From Brevibacterium pigmentatum (lineage in GTDB: Bacteria > Actinomycetota > Actinomycetes > Actinomycetales > Brevibacteriaceae), in contig NZ_CP050153.1 in NCBI RefSeq assembly GCF_011617465.1, positions 3,596,001 through 3,660,000 on the forward strand: DNA of 64,000 nt, read 5' to 3'. The notes beneath the pieces were generated by a model, which made no database searches, was not told the DNA's origin, and saw nothing but the letters and a program-made list of their open reading frames with translations. Positions 16,999 to 25,194 of this stretch are shown in pieces; position 1 is the stretch's first letter, and each line of letters starts with the position of its first letter. The translations under genes were made by a program, and so were the position numbers.

Positions 16999-17570
16999 GC
17001 ACACGCCTGCTGCGCAAGCGGCCCTCCCGCATCGGTCCGGCCGTGGTCGTCGCCCTCATCCTGCTGCTCCTCGCCGTGGGACTCGGCTGGGCCGGCATCG
17101 CCGCATTCGTGAGCTTCGGATCCGTCGCAACCGCACTGATCGAAACGCCGGATTCCGCCATCGCCGAGGCGGTCGGGAACCTGCATTGGAATTCCACGGT
17201 CGTCATCGCGGTCGGCATCGTCCTGGCTCTGCTCGGACTCATCGCCTTCATCCTCGGCATCTCTCCCGGAGCGCGCCGGATTCTCGGCGTGAGCGCTGCT
17301 GGGTCAGAACACATCGGTGATTTCGAGGTCGCCCTGCCCACCTCGGCGCTGTCTCAGATCGCGGCCGCGGCCGCCGATGGGGTCGACGGCGTCAGCGGGG
17401 TCAAGGCCTCGTCGAACGCGAAGTCGACGATCGTGACGTTCTCGACGCCGGTCCGCGACTTCGAGCCGATCCGCGCCGAGGTCGAAGCCGCCGTGAAGGA
17501 CCGCTTCGCATCGATCTCGTTCGACCGCACCCCCACGGTGAAGGTCCAGGCCAGAAGGAGTCAGTCATGA
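16995..17570 (+). CDS. DUF6286-type membrane protein of the Asp23/AmaP cluster
   Basis: 191 residues. A basic start (MSTRLLRKRPSR) precedes a membrane helix (about 14-40), a loop, a second helix (about 66-88), and a soluble C-terminal domain with the alpha/beta pattern found in Asp23-associated proteins (ADGVDGVSGVKASSNAKSTI, then PTVKVQARR). Two helices plus such a domain are typical of actinobacterial proteins annotated DUF6286. The ATG overlaps the preceding stop and its own stop overlaps the next ATG, so the genes are translationally coupled. A role in cell-envelope stress is inferred from family and context. Confidence 0.72.
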   Translation: MSTRLLRKRPSRIGPAVVVALILLLLAVGLGWAGIAAFVSFGSVATALIETPDSAIAEAVGNLHWNSTVVIAVGIVLALLGLIAFILGISPGARRILGVSAAGSEHIGDFEVALPTSALSQIAAAAADGVDGVSGVKASSNAKSTIVTFSTPVRDFEPIRAEVEAAVKDRFASISFDRTPTVKVQARRSQS

Positions 17571-18163
17571 GACGCACGGCCGCCGCTGCCAACCGCACGG
17601 GACTGATCATCCTCGGCCTCATCGCTCTGCTCATCGGGCTGGCGGTGCTCGCCATCGGGTTCGGTCTCACCGCCCCGATCGCCCCTGCCCTGGAGGCGGG
17701 AGCAGATCTCGGTCCGGTCGCCTCGGTGCTGGCCCTGCCCTATTCGGCGCTCATCGCCGTGGTCGTGGCCCTCATCCTCGCGATCATCGGGCTCCGCTGG
17801 CTGAGCGTGCAGGTCCCGCGGAAGGACTTCGCGAAGCCCTTCCGGATGCAGGCCGATGCCCGCACCGGTCTGACCACGGTGAATGCGGAAGTCATCGCCG
17901 AGGCGGTCGCCGCCGACCTCGAATCCACCGACGGAGTCTCCGACGCACAGGTGATCCTGCGCGGCACCGCGCGGCGACCGGAGCTGCTCATCCACGTCGA
18001 TGCCGATGAGCGCGCCGACATCGATGCCGTCATCGCCGATGTCGCCGAACGCGCCGCCGGCAATGCCTCGGTGGCGCTCGGGGCCCCGCTGAGTGCGGTG
18101 GCATTGGAGATCGGCATCGCCCGCACTCACTCGCGCCGCCAGCGCAGCGTCAGCATCCAGTGA
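17567..18163 (+). CDS. Alkaline shock response membrane anchor-like protein (AmaP-like)
   Basis: 198 residues with two membrane helices (about 10-36 and 55-80) followed by a cytoplasmic domain containing VSDAQVILRGTARRPELLIH and DADERADIDAVIADVAERAA. The layout equals that of AmaP, which anchors Asp23 at the membrane in firmicutes, and of its actinobacterial counterparts. It starts inside the preceding gene's stop (ATGA). A large palindrome 26 bp downstream ends the operon. The anchoring function is taken from the family, not shown here. Confidence 0.72.
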   Translation: MRRTAAAANRTGLIILGLIALLIGLAVLAIGFGLTAPIAPALEAGADLGPVASVLALPYSALIAVVVALILAIIGLRWLSVQVPRKDFAKPFRMQADARTGLTTVNAEVIAEAVAADLESTDGVSDAQVILRGTARRPELLIHVDADERADIDAVIADVAERAAGNASVALGAPLSAVALEIGIARTHSRRQRSVSIQ

Positions 18164-18188
18164 CCCGGAGCACCGCCTGTTGCGCAGT

Positions 18189-18258
18189 GCATCAGCGGGT
18201 CGGAAGTGCATACGTGCTGTATCAGATCAGTGCGTATGCGTTTCTGACCCGCTGATGC
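18189..18258. terminator. Large imperfect palindrome ending the AmaP-like operon
   Basis: About 26-bp arms, starting GCATCAGCGGGTCGGAA and ending TTCTGACCCGCTGATGC, with a few mismatches that would be G-U pairs in RNA and a loop of about 16 bases. It begins 26 bp after the stop codon. It is one of several unusually long terminator-like palindromes in this window. Confidence 0.7.
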
Positions 18259-18590
18259 GGTCCGCGCCTCAGTGATCGCGGAAAACGGCTGTGAATGACA
18301 AGAACCCCGGGGCGCGTAATCGCGACATCCCGGGGTCCTCGCAGCACTCCCCTCGAGTACCCGGACGCATCCCCATACGTCCGTTATGTCCACCCGATCC
18401 CCACCGGGCGAACATCATTAATTTGACCACACTTTCGTAGCGCTTGTAAAGAATCTCACGTCCCGTCTTGAATCCTGTCGGGCTCTATAGCATAGAAGCG
18501 ATCAGAATAAAACCCCTGGTCACAGGCTCATCTCCAGGTAGTTCAATCCTCAACTCAATGCTGTCGGGCTCGCCCAGAATTGCATATAGG
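18259..18590. other. Low-GC intergenic patch between convergent genes
   Basis: This 332-bp stretch is clearly AT-richer than its surroundings and carries the direct repeat TGTCGGGCTC (about 18477 and 18561). A further short hairpin (ACCCCGGGG / CCCGGGGT) lies near 18312-18355. A minus-strand frame ending at 18485 has protein-like content (EPDSIELRIELPGDEPVTRG) but no start. It may be a remnant of foreign DNA. No intact gene is supported. Confidence 0.4.
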
Positions 18591-19442
18591 TCACATCCTG
18601 CGAGTGCGGGCGAAGGAGAATCCAGTCGATCCCCAGCGCATGAGCGGACGCGGCACCGCGGGAGCCACGAGCGCGGCCAACCGATATCCCCATCCCGGAA
18701 CCGAGACGACCTTTCCCGCCCGGGCATCACGCAGCGACTCCCGCACCACCTGATCGACGCTGAGCCAGATCAGACCGGGTCCTGGACGCTCCACGCCGAG
18801 GCGGCTGTGGAACTCAGTCCGGATGAAACCGGGCAGAACGGCGGTGGCCGTCACCGGGCTGTCCCTGAGTTCCCCGGCGAGCGCCTCGGTGAAGATCAGA
18901 GTCGACGCCTTCGAGGCTGCATACTGTCCCATCGTCGTCACCGCCGCCAGCGAGGAGACGTTGACGATTCCCCCGCGACCGCGGGACTGCATGCGCCTGG
19001 CCGCAGCCAGCGACAGCTCCCTCACCGCCCCGGTGAGCACCCGATCCTGTTCGTCGAGTTCGGCGATATCGGTGTCCAGCAGCGTCCCGCGCAGACCGAA
19101 GCCGGCGTTGTTGATGAGCACATCGATCGGCTGCGTGGCGATGATCTCGACGACCGAGTCGATCCCGTCACGGGCGGACAGATCCGCCACGGCCACCTCG
19201 GCGCGGATGTTCTGCGTGGCCTGGAGCTGGTCGGCCAGCTCTCTCAGTCGGGCTTCGTTCCGGGCGACCAGGACGAGGTCGTAACCTTCCGCCGCCAGGG
19301 TGCGGGCATAGCCGCGTCCCAGCCCGGAACTCGCCCCGGTGATGAGGGCACGCGGCCGGGGACTCGGGTCCCGCCTCGGCGAGGATCCGTCCCGGGTTCG
19401 GGACGTCTCGCTGCGCTGCATGGGCGGGACCTCGCGGCTCAT
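18591..19442 (-). CDS. Short-chain dehydrogenase/reductase (SDR)
   Basis: 283 residues. The NAD(P) motif TGASSGLGRG lies near residue 35, followed by the structural NNAG (INNAGFGLRG), the catalytic Ser in IVNVSSLAA, and YAASK. These are the classical SDR hallmarks. The start ATG overlaps the thioesterase stop (ATGA), so the two genes are coupled and read as an operon from 20263. The arginine- and proline-rich first 30 residues are unusual. A short-chain or acyl-type substrate is possible from context but not shown. Confidence 0.85.
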   Translation of the reverse strand: MSREVPPMQRSETSRTRDGSSPRRDPSPRPRALITGASSGLGRGYARTLAAEGYDLVLVARNEARLRELADQLQATQNIRAEVAVADLSARDGIDSVVEIIATQPIDVLINNAGFGLRGTLLDTDIAELDEQDRVLTGAVRELSLAAARRMQSRGRGGIVNVSSLAAVTTMGQYAASKASTLIFTEALAGELRDSPVTATAVLPGFIRTEFHSRLGVERPGPGLIWLSVDQVVRESLRDARAGKVVSVPGWGYRLAALVAPAVPRPLMRWGSTGFSFARTRRM

Positions 19443-20263
19443 ACCGCGCCTTGTCCTCTGCGCACGGTCAGCGACTGCACGGCGGTGCCGATGGGGCCGC
19501 CGGCGTCGCTGAGCACGCTCGTCGTCTGCCCCAACCCGGTCGGTCCGAAGGCGACCCGGGTGTCGAAGCCGACCCAGCCGGGCTCGGGAACGCGCGTGAG
19601 GTGGATGGAGAGGTCGACGTTCGGGAAGAACGTCGTCTTCGGATTCTCGCGGACGGCCAGACCGTTGGCCGTATCAACGAACTTGACGAAGGCTGCGGTC
19701 GGCGGGTCGCTCTCACCATCGACGAGAGGATAGGGGCTGCGCACCCAGGACTGTGCGTATCCGGGGTGGGCGTCCGCGCCCTGCCGGCCCTCGAGCGACG
19801 CGATGTAGCCGCCGCCCCAACGACCGGTGAAAGGAGCCTCGGGCACTTCGGACACCGGTGGCATCGCCTGCCATTCGTCGCCGGCGACCTCCTCGGTGTC
19901 GGATGCCTGCAGACGCCACACCCGCGCGGCCACGCTGGTGCGCTCACCATGGCGCATCTGTGCTTCGACGAGTTCGATGGTCCGTCCCGGACGGATGACG
20001 TTGACGTCGACCGTGAACTCGCCGGAGTGAATGACGCCGAGCACGTCGAAGGTCACTCGGGAGATGAGCTTGTCGCTGGGCAGCCGCCGCTCGATCTCGG
20101 CGAGCACGATCCCCGAGGCAGGCGCGAGGTGCTGCTCGCCGGGCTGCCACGCTCCCTGACTGTGCAGGGTCGAGACGAGGCGGTCCTCTGACAGGCGCAC
20201 ATAGTAGGAGTCCGGGTAGGCGGCCCCGTCGTGGCCCAGGTGTTCCTTGGGAGCTTCAGGCAT
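19439..20263 (-). CDS. Acyl-CoA thioesterase family protein (double hotdog)
   Basis: A 274-residue protein of the TesB-like/double-hotdog thioesterase class, which hydrolyses acyl-CoA to free acid and CoA. The first hotdog half contains SGIVLAEIERRLPSDKLISR and an aromatic/basic RPGRTIELVEAQMRHGER segment. The second half holds DLSIHLTRVPEPGWVGFDTR, GPTGLGQTTSVLSDAGGPIG, then a terminal SLTVRR strand typical of TesB-type C-termini. TAAGCT ends six bases before ATG 20263, with no separate Shine-Dalgarno, so the mRNA is probably leaderless. It is the first gene of an operon with the downstream SDR. Confidence 0.78.
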   Translation of the reverse strand: MPEAPKEHLGHDGAAYPDSYYVRLSEDRLVSTLHSQGAWQPGEQHLAPASGIVLAEIERRLPSDKLISRVTFDVLGVIHSGEFTVDVNVIRPGRTIELVEAQMRHGERTSVAARVWRLQASDTEEVAGDEWQAMPPVSEVPEAPFTGRWGGGYIASLEGRQGADAHPGYAQSWVRSPYPLVDGESDPPTAAFVKFVDTANGLAVRENPKTTFFPNVDLSIHLTRVPEPGWVGFDTRVAFGPTGLGQTTSVLSDAGGPIGTAVQSLTVRRGQGAV

Positions 20264-20269
20264 GGTCCC

Positions 20270-20275
20270 AGCTTA
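20270..20275 (-). promoter_or_regulatory. -10 box for leaderless thioesterase gene
   Basis: On the minus strand TAAGCT lies six bases (GGGACC) before the thioesterase ATG, which fits a leaderless transcript. Confidence 0.5.
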
Positions 20276-20427
20276 TCGAGCCGAGAGGGTCCGCTCGACG
20301 CAGGGGCTGGACACGTCCCCTTCCACACGGCTCCGGCATAAGCGGCTGTGTTGCTCCGGCATAAGCACGCCGAGGCGTCCCACCGGCAGCCGCACGCACC
20401 CCGCTTTCACCTCCGGCGCGGACGGCT

Positions 20428-20433
20428 TAGGGT
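20428..20433 (+). promoter_or_regulatory. -10 box for leaderless exonuclease III gene
   Basis: TAGGGT followed by GGGAGG lies directly before the GTG at 20440. The purine-rich run touches the start codon, too close for a Shine-Dalgarno, so a leaderless message is favoured. Confidence 0.45.
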
Positions 20434-20439
20434 GGGAGG

Positions 20440-21234
20440 GTGAGAATCGCTACGTGGAATGTGAACTCGATCCGTGCCCGCCACGACCGCATCGGGGCCT
20501 GGCTGGATCGTTCGGATGTCGATGTCCTGGCCATCCAGGAACTCAAGTGCAAGGATGCCCAGTTTCCCGAGGAGCTGTTCACCGAGCGCGGATACGAGGT
20601 CAGCTATCACGGCCTCAACCAGTGGAACGGGGTGGCCATCGCCTCGCGCGTCGGCCTGGCCGACACCGAGATCGGGTTCAAGGACATCCCCGCCTTCGGC
20701 GCTGACGAACCCGTCGTCGAAGCCCGGGCGCTGTCGGTGACCTGTAGTGATGTGCGCGTCTACTCGCTCTATGTGCCCAACGGCCGCGAACTCGACCACC
20801 CGCACTACGGATACAAGCTGGAGTGGTACAAGGCGCTGACGGCCGATATCGCCGCCCAGCTCAGTGCCGAACCGGAGAAGAAGCTCGTCCTCTGCGGTGA
20901 CTTCAATGTCGCCCCGCTCGACGAGGACGTCTGGGATATGGCCGAGTTCGACGGCGCCACGCATGTTTCCGGACCCGAGCGTCAAGCTTTCGACGATCTG
21001 CTTGGTGCGGGACTGTCCGAAGTCACTCGACAGTTCACTCCCGGCCCCGGCGTCTTTACCTTCTGGGACTACCAGAAGCTGCGGTTCCCGAAGAAGCAGG
21101 GCATGCGCATCGACTTCCAGCTCGCCTCGCAGGCACTGGCGAAGACCGCGACCGCAGGCGAGATCGACCGCGAGGAGCGCAAGGGCAAAGGCGCGTCCGA
21201 TCACGCTCCCGTCATCGTCGACTACGACGTCTGA
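20440..21234 (+). CDS. xth: Exodeoxyribonuclease III (AP endonuclease family)
   Basis: 264 residues, typical for ExoIII/XthA. The protein cuts DNA at abasic sites and trims 3' ends in base-excision repair. Family motifs are in place: WNVNSIRAR at the N-terminus, AIQELKCKD with the metal-binding Glu, the LVLCGDFNVAPLDEDVW Asp/Asn pair, and the C-terminal catalytic GASDHAPVIVD. The gene stands alone between divergent and same-strand neighbours with its own promoter. Confidence 0.92.
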   Translation: MRIATWNVNSIRARHDRIGAWLDRSDVDVLAIQELKCKDAQFPEELFTERGYEVSYHGLNQWNGVAIASRVGLADTEIGFKDIPAFGADEPVVEARALSVTCSDVRVYSLYVPNGRELDHPHYGYKLEWYKALTADIAAQLSAEPEKKLVLCGDFNVAPLDEDVWDMAEFDGATHVSGPERQAFDDLLGAGLSEVTRQFTPGPGVFTFWDYQKLRFPKKQGMRIDFQLASQALAKTATAGEIDREERKGKGASDHAPVIVDYDV

Positions 21235-21344
21235 GGCACCCTCGTCTCACCTTTCGACACCTCGCGACAACTTCAGCGTCGAAGCCATAGACATCTCTCC
21301 TCTCTTCTGGTGAAGTTGAATCAGGAGCTAGGAAGGTGACGAGG

Positions 21345-22259
21345 ATGTCAGCAACTGTCCGCGAATTGGTCGACGAAGCCTACGACCGGCGTGAGTCCAC
21401 CTGGAGGGCCGCCCTCGAGACGGTCAACGACTGGGTCGAGTCCGTCCGCGCTCCTTCCGCTCTGCTCTCCGGGGATCGAGTGCGCGTCGTCGACGGTCGG
21501 ATCAAGGATCGGATGCGCACAGGCGAGAAGCTGCGCCGCAAACTCGCCGATGCCAATGACGAGATCCACGAATCCGTCGAGGTCGAGAATCAGGTCATCG
21601 ATGTCGTCGGCGCCCGTGTCATCTGCCGCACCGAACGCGAACAGTCAGCCCTGTGGGATCTGCTCACCGCGGTGAGCGACGATACGAACCTCTCCATCGC
21701 CGAGGTGCGCGACTATTCCGCAACCCCGAAACCGTCGGGATACCGCGGCCGCCACCTCATCGTCGAGGTGCCCTTCGACTCCGAACCCTCCGTCCTCGTC
21801 GAACTCCAGCTGCGCACGATCATGCAGGACGCATGGTGCGTGCTCGCCGAGGAGCATCTGTTCAAACCGGGCCAGGCCCTGAAGACCGATGCCCAGCAGG
21901 AACGGCTCTCGGTGATCCTCGCCGGACTTATGGCACAGGCCGACTCCGTGGCCGGCTATATCGCCGATGACGTCGGCGCGTATCTGGGCATGGGCAATTC
22001 CGCTCTGCCCAGAGCCTTCGCCGAGGCGGACGAACCGACCGATCCGGCCATCGAGGTCACGATCCGCGAACTCAACCACTCCTACGTCCTCGCCGCCGAT
22101 GAGGTGGGTCGTCACGGCATCATCCGCTTGGAGACGCTCGGGCTGACTCCCGACAATCCGGAGCGCTCGGCCTTCCCCCATCCGGGCGACAAGCTGCAGG
22201 TGCGGATGGACGAGTCGAACAACACGCGCTACTTCATCCCCGTCGGCCGGGAGAGCTGA
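21345..22259 (+). CDS. RelA/SpoT-domain (p)ppGpp synthetase-like protein
   Basis: About 304 residues. The RelA/SpoT synthetase fold is recognisable: VDGRIKDRMRTGEKLRRKL (ATP-binding basic region), VIDVVGARVICRT, DYSATPKPSGYRGRHLIVEV (the G-loop Tyr/His segment) and VELQLRTIMQDAWCVLAEEH (the Glu and the RT..xxW..xEH motif). There is no HD hydrolase, TGS or ACT domain, so it resembles a small alarmone synthetase or a YjbM/YwaC-type protein with an extra C-terminal region of about 90 residues. ATG 21345 has GGAAGG at ideal spacing; an in-frame GTG lies at 21336. Alarmone synthesis is the family function, not proven here. Confidence 0.82.
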   Translation: MSATVRELVDEAYDRRESTWRAALETVNDWVESVRAPSALLSGDRVRVVDGRIKDRMRTGEKLRRKLADANDEIHESVEVENQVIDVVGARVICRTEREQSALWDLLTAVSDDTNLSIAEVRDYSATPKPSGYRGRHLIVEVPFDSEPSVLVELQLRTIMQDAWCVLAEEHLFKPGQALKTDAQQERLSVILAGLMAQADSVAGYIADDVGAYLGMGNSALPRAFAEADEPTDPAIEVTIRELNHSYVLAADEVGRHGIIRLETLGLTPDNPERSAFPHPGDKLQVRMDESNNTRYFIPVGRES

Positions 22260-22315
22260 GCCCGTCGCCACACGACCGACTGCGGACTGGGCAGCCTTCC
22301 GGGCGCCACACCGAC

Positions 22316-22321
22316 TAGACT
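22316..22321 (+). promoter_or_regulatory. -10 box for leaderless DUF5926 gene
   Basis: TAGACT ends eight bases before ATG 22330 with no Shine-Dalgarno between, suggesting a leaderless transcript. Confidence 0.5.
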
Positions 22322-22329
22322 TGCGTCCC

Positions 22330-23208
22330 ATGGGAAAGAAGTCGAAGCGCTCCAAGGAAGAACTCATCGCCAAACGCCTCGCCAGGGCGCAGGCCACGGC
22401 ATTCGTCGCACGTCCCTTCGCGGACCTGCCGTTCGAAGCCGACCTCATCTGCCTGCGTGAGCTCGTGCCCGCGGCCACCGCGACCGCGAGGCTGACCGAG
22501 GAATACGGCGGCCACGAGGTGACCATCACTTCCCTGCTGCCCGCGGCATGGCAGGCGTGGCACCGCGACGACGGTGAGATCCTGGCCGGAATGCAGGTGC
22601 CCGTGTCCTCGACCGACGCCTCCCGCGATGTCGCCCGCGGACTGCTGGCCGCCGTCGATGCCGAACCCGGCACCTCCATCGAAGCCACCACCGAACCCGG
22701 CGAGGGCCCGCGCCTGCAGGACATCCTCGACACCTCTCATCCGTTCGACGTCCGCGTGCTCGAGAACTTCGACTACTGGGCCCTGCCCGAGGCGGAGAGC
22801 GACCCCGACGTCGCCGCCGCCCTCCAGCAGGCCAACGACTCCGTGGCCCCGACGGAGAAGCTCGCCTCCGTCGACTCCGCCTACTGGACCGAGATGTCCG
22901 GCCGCACCTACGTCCGCTGGGCTCGCCCCGAGGGTGAGGACCGCGTCGTCGACGCGATGGCCCGCCTGCAGGCCGAGAACGCCAACGACCTCGGCGGAAT
23001 CGGCACCTTCCTCGGCTACTTCCGCGCCCACGGCATCATCGTCCCCGTCTGGGAACTCGAGTTCGGCACGCAGGTCGACGACGTCGAAGAGCCCATCGCC
23101 GCCTTCGGCAAGCGCCTCGACGAAGCTCTGAACACGACCGAGCCGATGAGCACCGAGGCCCGCCGCGTCCGCTCGGGCATCGTGTCCCGCCAGCTGACCA
23201 TCCACTGA
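22330..23208 (+). CDS. DUF5926 family protein
   Basis: 292 residues starting MGKKSKRSKEELIAKRLARA, a strongly basic N-terminus, followed by a mixed acidic body with repeated Asp/Glu-Pro segments and a C-terminal TEARRVRSGIVSRQLTIH. It matches the actinobacteria-specific DUF5926 family, sometimes labelled as topoisomerase II-related without clear evidence. No catalytic motifs are visible. A TTG nine bases upstream is in frame, but the ATG is the natural start. It has a promoter-like TAGACT directly in front and a hairpin terminator behind, so it forms a single-gene unit. Confidence 0.75.
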   Translation: MGKKSKRSKEELIAKRLARAQATAFVARPFADLPFEADLICLRELVPAATATARLTEEYGGHEVTITSLLPAAWQAWHRDDGEILAGMQVPVSSTDASRDVARGLLAAVDAEPGTSIEATTEPGEGPRLQDILDTSHPFDVRVLENFDYWALPEAESDPDVAAALQQANDSVAPTEKLASVDSAYWTEMSGRTYVRWARPEGEDRVVDAMARLQAENANDLGGIGTFLGYFRAHGIIVPVWELEFGTQVDDVEEPIAAFGKRLDEALNTTEPMSTEARRVRSGIVSRQLTIH

Positions 23209-23223
23209 TATCCGTCGCCCCAT

Positions 23224-23262
23224 CACCGAGGCGGGACCCGGGAACGGCGCCCCGCCTCGGTG
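23224..23262 (+). terminator. Hairpin after the DUF5926 gene
   Basis: A perfect 12-bp inverted repeat, CACCGAGGCGGG and CCCGCCTCGGTG, with a 15-base loop lies 16 bp after the stop. It covers an alternative GTG (23260) of the next gene, supporting the later ATG start there. Confidence 0.65.
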
Positions 23263-23286
23263 CCGGTGACGGACAGGAGAACCGAC

Positions 23287-24063
23287 ATGAGCGCACAGCC
23301 GCACCCTGCCCCCGAGGCGGTCGCTGCCATCATCCCCGCGATGGACGAATCCGCGCGGATCGCTGCCACCGTCACTGCGGCCAAGCAGATCCCCGGGGTC
23401 GACATCGTCCTCGTCGTCGACGACGGATCGTCTGACGACACGGGGGTCCTGGCCCGCCGGGCCGGCGCCGAGGTGATCACCCACCCGAAGAACAAGGGCA
23501 AGGCCGCGGCCATGATGACCGGGGCGTTCGCTCTGCGCAATCGGGAGATCTCCGACGCCGATCCGGGTGCCGATCCGCACCACCGGGCGCTGCTGTTCAT
23601 CGACGGCGACCTCGAGGACTCCGCGATCAATACCGCTCCCCTGGCCGCCCCGGTGCTCGCAGGGGAAGCCGATATGACGATCGCGATCCTGCCCACCCAG
23701 AAGCGCAAGGGCGGCGGCTTCGGCTTCGTCGTCGGATTGGCGAAGAAAGGGATCGCCGAGCTCTCCGGGTTCGACGCCACCCAACCCCTGTCGGGAATGC
23801 GCTGCCTGTCGCGGGAGGCCTTCGACGCGGCCCTGCCGTTCGCCGCCGGATGGGGCGTCGAGGCGGCCATGACCATCGACGTCGTCAACGCCGGACTGCG
23901 CGTCGAAGAAGTCGAGTGCGACCTCCACCACCGCGTCACCGGTCGCGATCTGAAAGCGCAGCTGCACCGCGCCGCCCAGTACCGCGATGTCGCCCGCGCC
24001 ATCCTCGTCCGCCGCCTCCGCGCGAAGCGGAATGGCGATAACCACAAGGAGACCGGCAAGTGA
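23287..24063 (+). CDS. Family 2 glycosyltransferase
   Basis: 258 residues with a GT-A fold start: AAIIPAMDESARIAATV, then the nucleotide-sugar motif VLVVDDGSSDDTGVLARRAG, NKGKAAAMMTG, and a DGDLED metal-binding (DXD) site. This pattern resembles bacterial GT2 enzymes such as glucosyl-3-phosphoglycerate synthase-like or dolichyl-phosphate glycosyltransferases, but there are no membrane helices. AGGAG lies seven bases before ATG 23287. It overlaps pheA by four bases (GTGA), so the genes are coupled although their functions look unrelated. The sugar donor is unknown. Confidence 0.82.
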   Translation: MSAQPHPAPEAVAAIIPAMDESARIAATVTAAKQIPGVDIVLVVDDGSSDDTGVLARRAGAEVITHPKNKGKAAAMMTGAFALRNREISDADPGADPHHRALLFIDGDLEDSAINTAPLAAPVLAGEADMTIAILPTQKRKGGGFGFVVGLAKKGIAELSGFDATQPLSGMRCLSREAFDAALPFAAGWGVEAAMTIDVVNAGLRVEEVECDLHHRVTGRDLKAQLHRAAQYRDVARAILVRRLRAKRNGDNHKETGK

Positions 24064-24998
24064 GCCTCAACCGTTTCGCGTATCTCGGCCCCGAGGCCAC
24101 CTTCACCGAGGCGGCCCTGCTCAGCTTCCTCGACTCCCGGAACCTGCGTGCCGACGCCTCGACGCACCCGATGCGCAATGCACCCTCGGCACTCGATTCG
24201 GTGCTCGAGGGCGACTGCGATGCCGCGGTCGTGCCGATCGAGAACTCCCTCGAAGGCGGAGTACCGGCCACGATCGATGCGCTGACGGAGAACGGACGCC
24301 TGCAGATCATCGCCGAGGTGGTCGTGCCCGTCCGCTTCGTCCTCGCCGTCAAGCCCGGCACCACCAAGGAGGAGATCTCCTCCTTCGGCTCCCACCCGCA
24401 CGGCGAGGCACAGGTGCGCGCGTTCATGAACGAGCACTTCCCCGAAGCCGTCTACCTGCCGACGTCCTCAACTGCCGCGGCCGCCAGGGATCTGGCCAAT
24501 GACGCCGGCGACCATATGGCCGCGGTCTGCCCGGCTCTGGCCGCGCAGCGGTATGGACTCGAAGTCGTCGCCGAGGACATCGGCGACCGCAAGGACGCAG
24601 TCACCCGATTCGTCGTGGTCACCCGCCCAGGTCCTCTGCCGACTCCAACAGGGGCCGATAAGACGACCATCGTGGCGGCGCTGCGCTCGGACCGTGCTGG
24701 TTCGCTGCTCGAACTGCTCGAACAGTTCTCCAGCCGCGGGATCAATATGTCCCGCATCGAATCCCGTCCGACCGGTGACGGACTGGGCCTCTACCAGTTC
24801 TCCATCGACCTGCTCGGACACATCCATGAGGCACGCATGGCCGAGGCCCTGCAGGGCGTTCACCGGGCGGCTCTCACACTGCACTTCCTCGGCAGCTACC
24901 CGAGCTCCGACGGAGCCGTGGTGCCGATCGACCCGACGACGACGGACGAGTCCTTCGCCGCGGCCGCCGACTGGCTGGAGTCGACCCTGGGCGCCTGA
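24060..24998 (+). CDS. pheA: Prephenate dehydratase
   Basis: 312 residues. It converts prephenate to phenylpyruvate in phenylalanine synthesis. The N-terminal catalytic domain includes FAYLGPEATFTEAAL, VVPIENSLEGGVPATIDAL and the AVTRFVVV motif (Thr-Arg-Phe), followed by a C-terminal ACT domain with GINMSRIESRPTGDGLG (the ESRP phenylalanine-binding motif). Feedback inhibition by phenylalanine is therefore likely. The GTG start overlaps the glycosyltransferase stop. No chorismate mutase domain is fused, as is usual in actinobacteria. Confidence 0.93.
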   Translation: MSLNRFAYLGPEATFTEAALLSFLDSRNLRADASTHPMRNAPSALDSVLEGDCDAAVVPIENSLEGGVPATIDALTENGRLQIIAEVVVPVRFVLAVKPGTTKEEISSFGSHPHGEAQVRAFMNEHFPEAVYLPTSSTAAAARDLANDAGDHMAAVCPALAAQRYGLEVVAEDIGDRKDAVTRFVVVTRPGPLPTPTGADKTTIVAALRSDRAGSLLELLEQFSSRGINMSRIESRPTGDGLGLYQFSIDLLGHIHEARMAEALQGVHRAALTLHFLGSYPSSDGAVVPIDPTTTDESFAAAADWLESTLGA

Positions 24999-25097
24999 AC
25001 GTGTGGTGCGGTGCCCCGTCCCGGCTCGTTGCTGAACGCGGCGCCTGATCGTCCCCTACTCGCCGCCGAATCTGCAATACTGAAGCCTACTGGTAGG

Positions 25098-25153
25098 TAA
25101 GTGTGCGCAGATTGCCAGAAACTGGTCTGTTTCTGGCAATCTGCGCACACTTA
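25098..25153. terminator. Perfect 25-bp palindrome after pheA
   Basis: TAAGTGTGCGCAGATTGCCA + GAAAC and its exact complement flank a 6-base loop (TGGTCT). It starts 100 bp after pheA and ends 41 bp before the next gene's ATG. The stem is longer than an ordinary terminator needs and could also act in the 5' region of the next gene. Confidence 0.75.
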
Positions 25154-25194
25154 AGTCGGTTCACCCGCCGACGAATGCGACAGAGGAGTCGACG

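Noticed and set aside
16720-17004. Minus-strand 94-residue frame in the Asp23 region
   Set aside because: Different frame from the Asp23-like minus fragment and antisense to the plus-strand half; no family resemblance.
18468-19733. 421-residue plus-strand frame over SDR and thioesterase
   Set aside because: Antisense to two well-supported coupled genes; only its first 40 residues lie in the low-GC patch and show no recognisable family.
22315-24045. 576-residue minus-strand frame over DUF5926 and glycosyltransferase genes
   Set aside because: It covers two well-supported plus-strand genes and has no domain signals.
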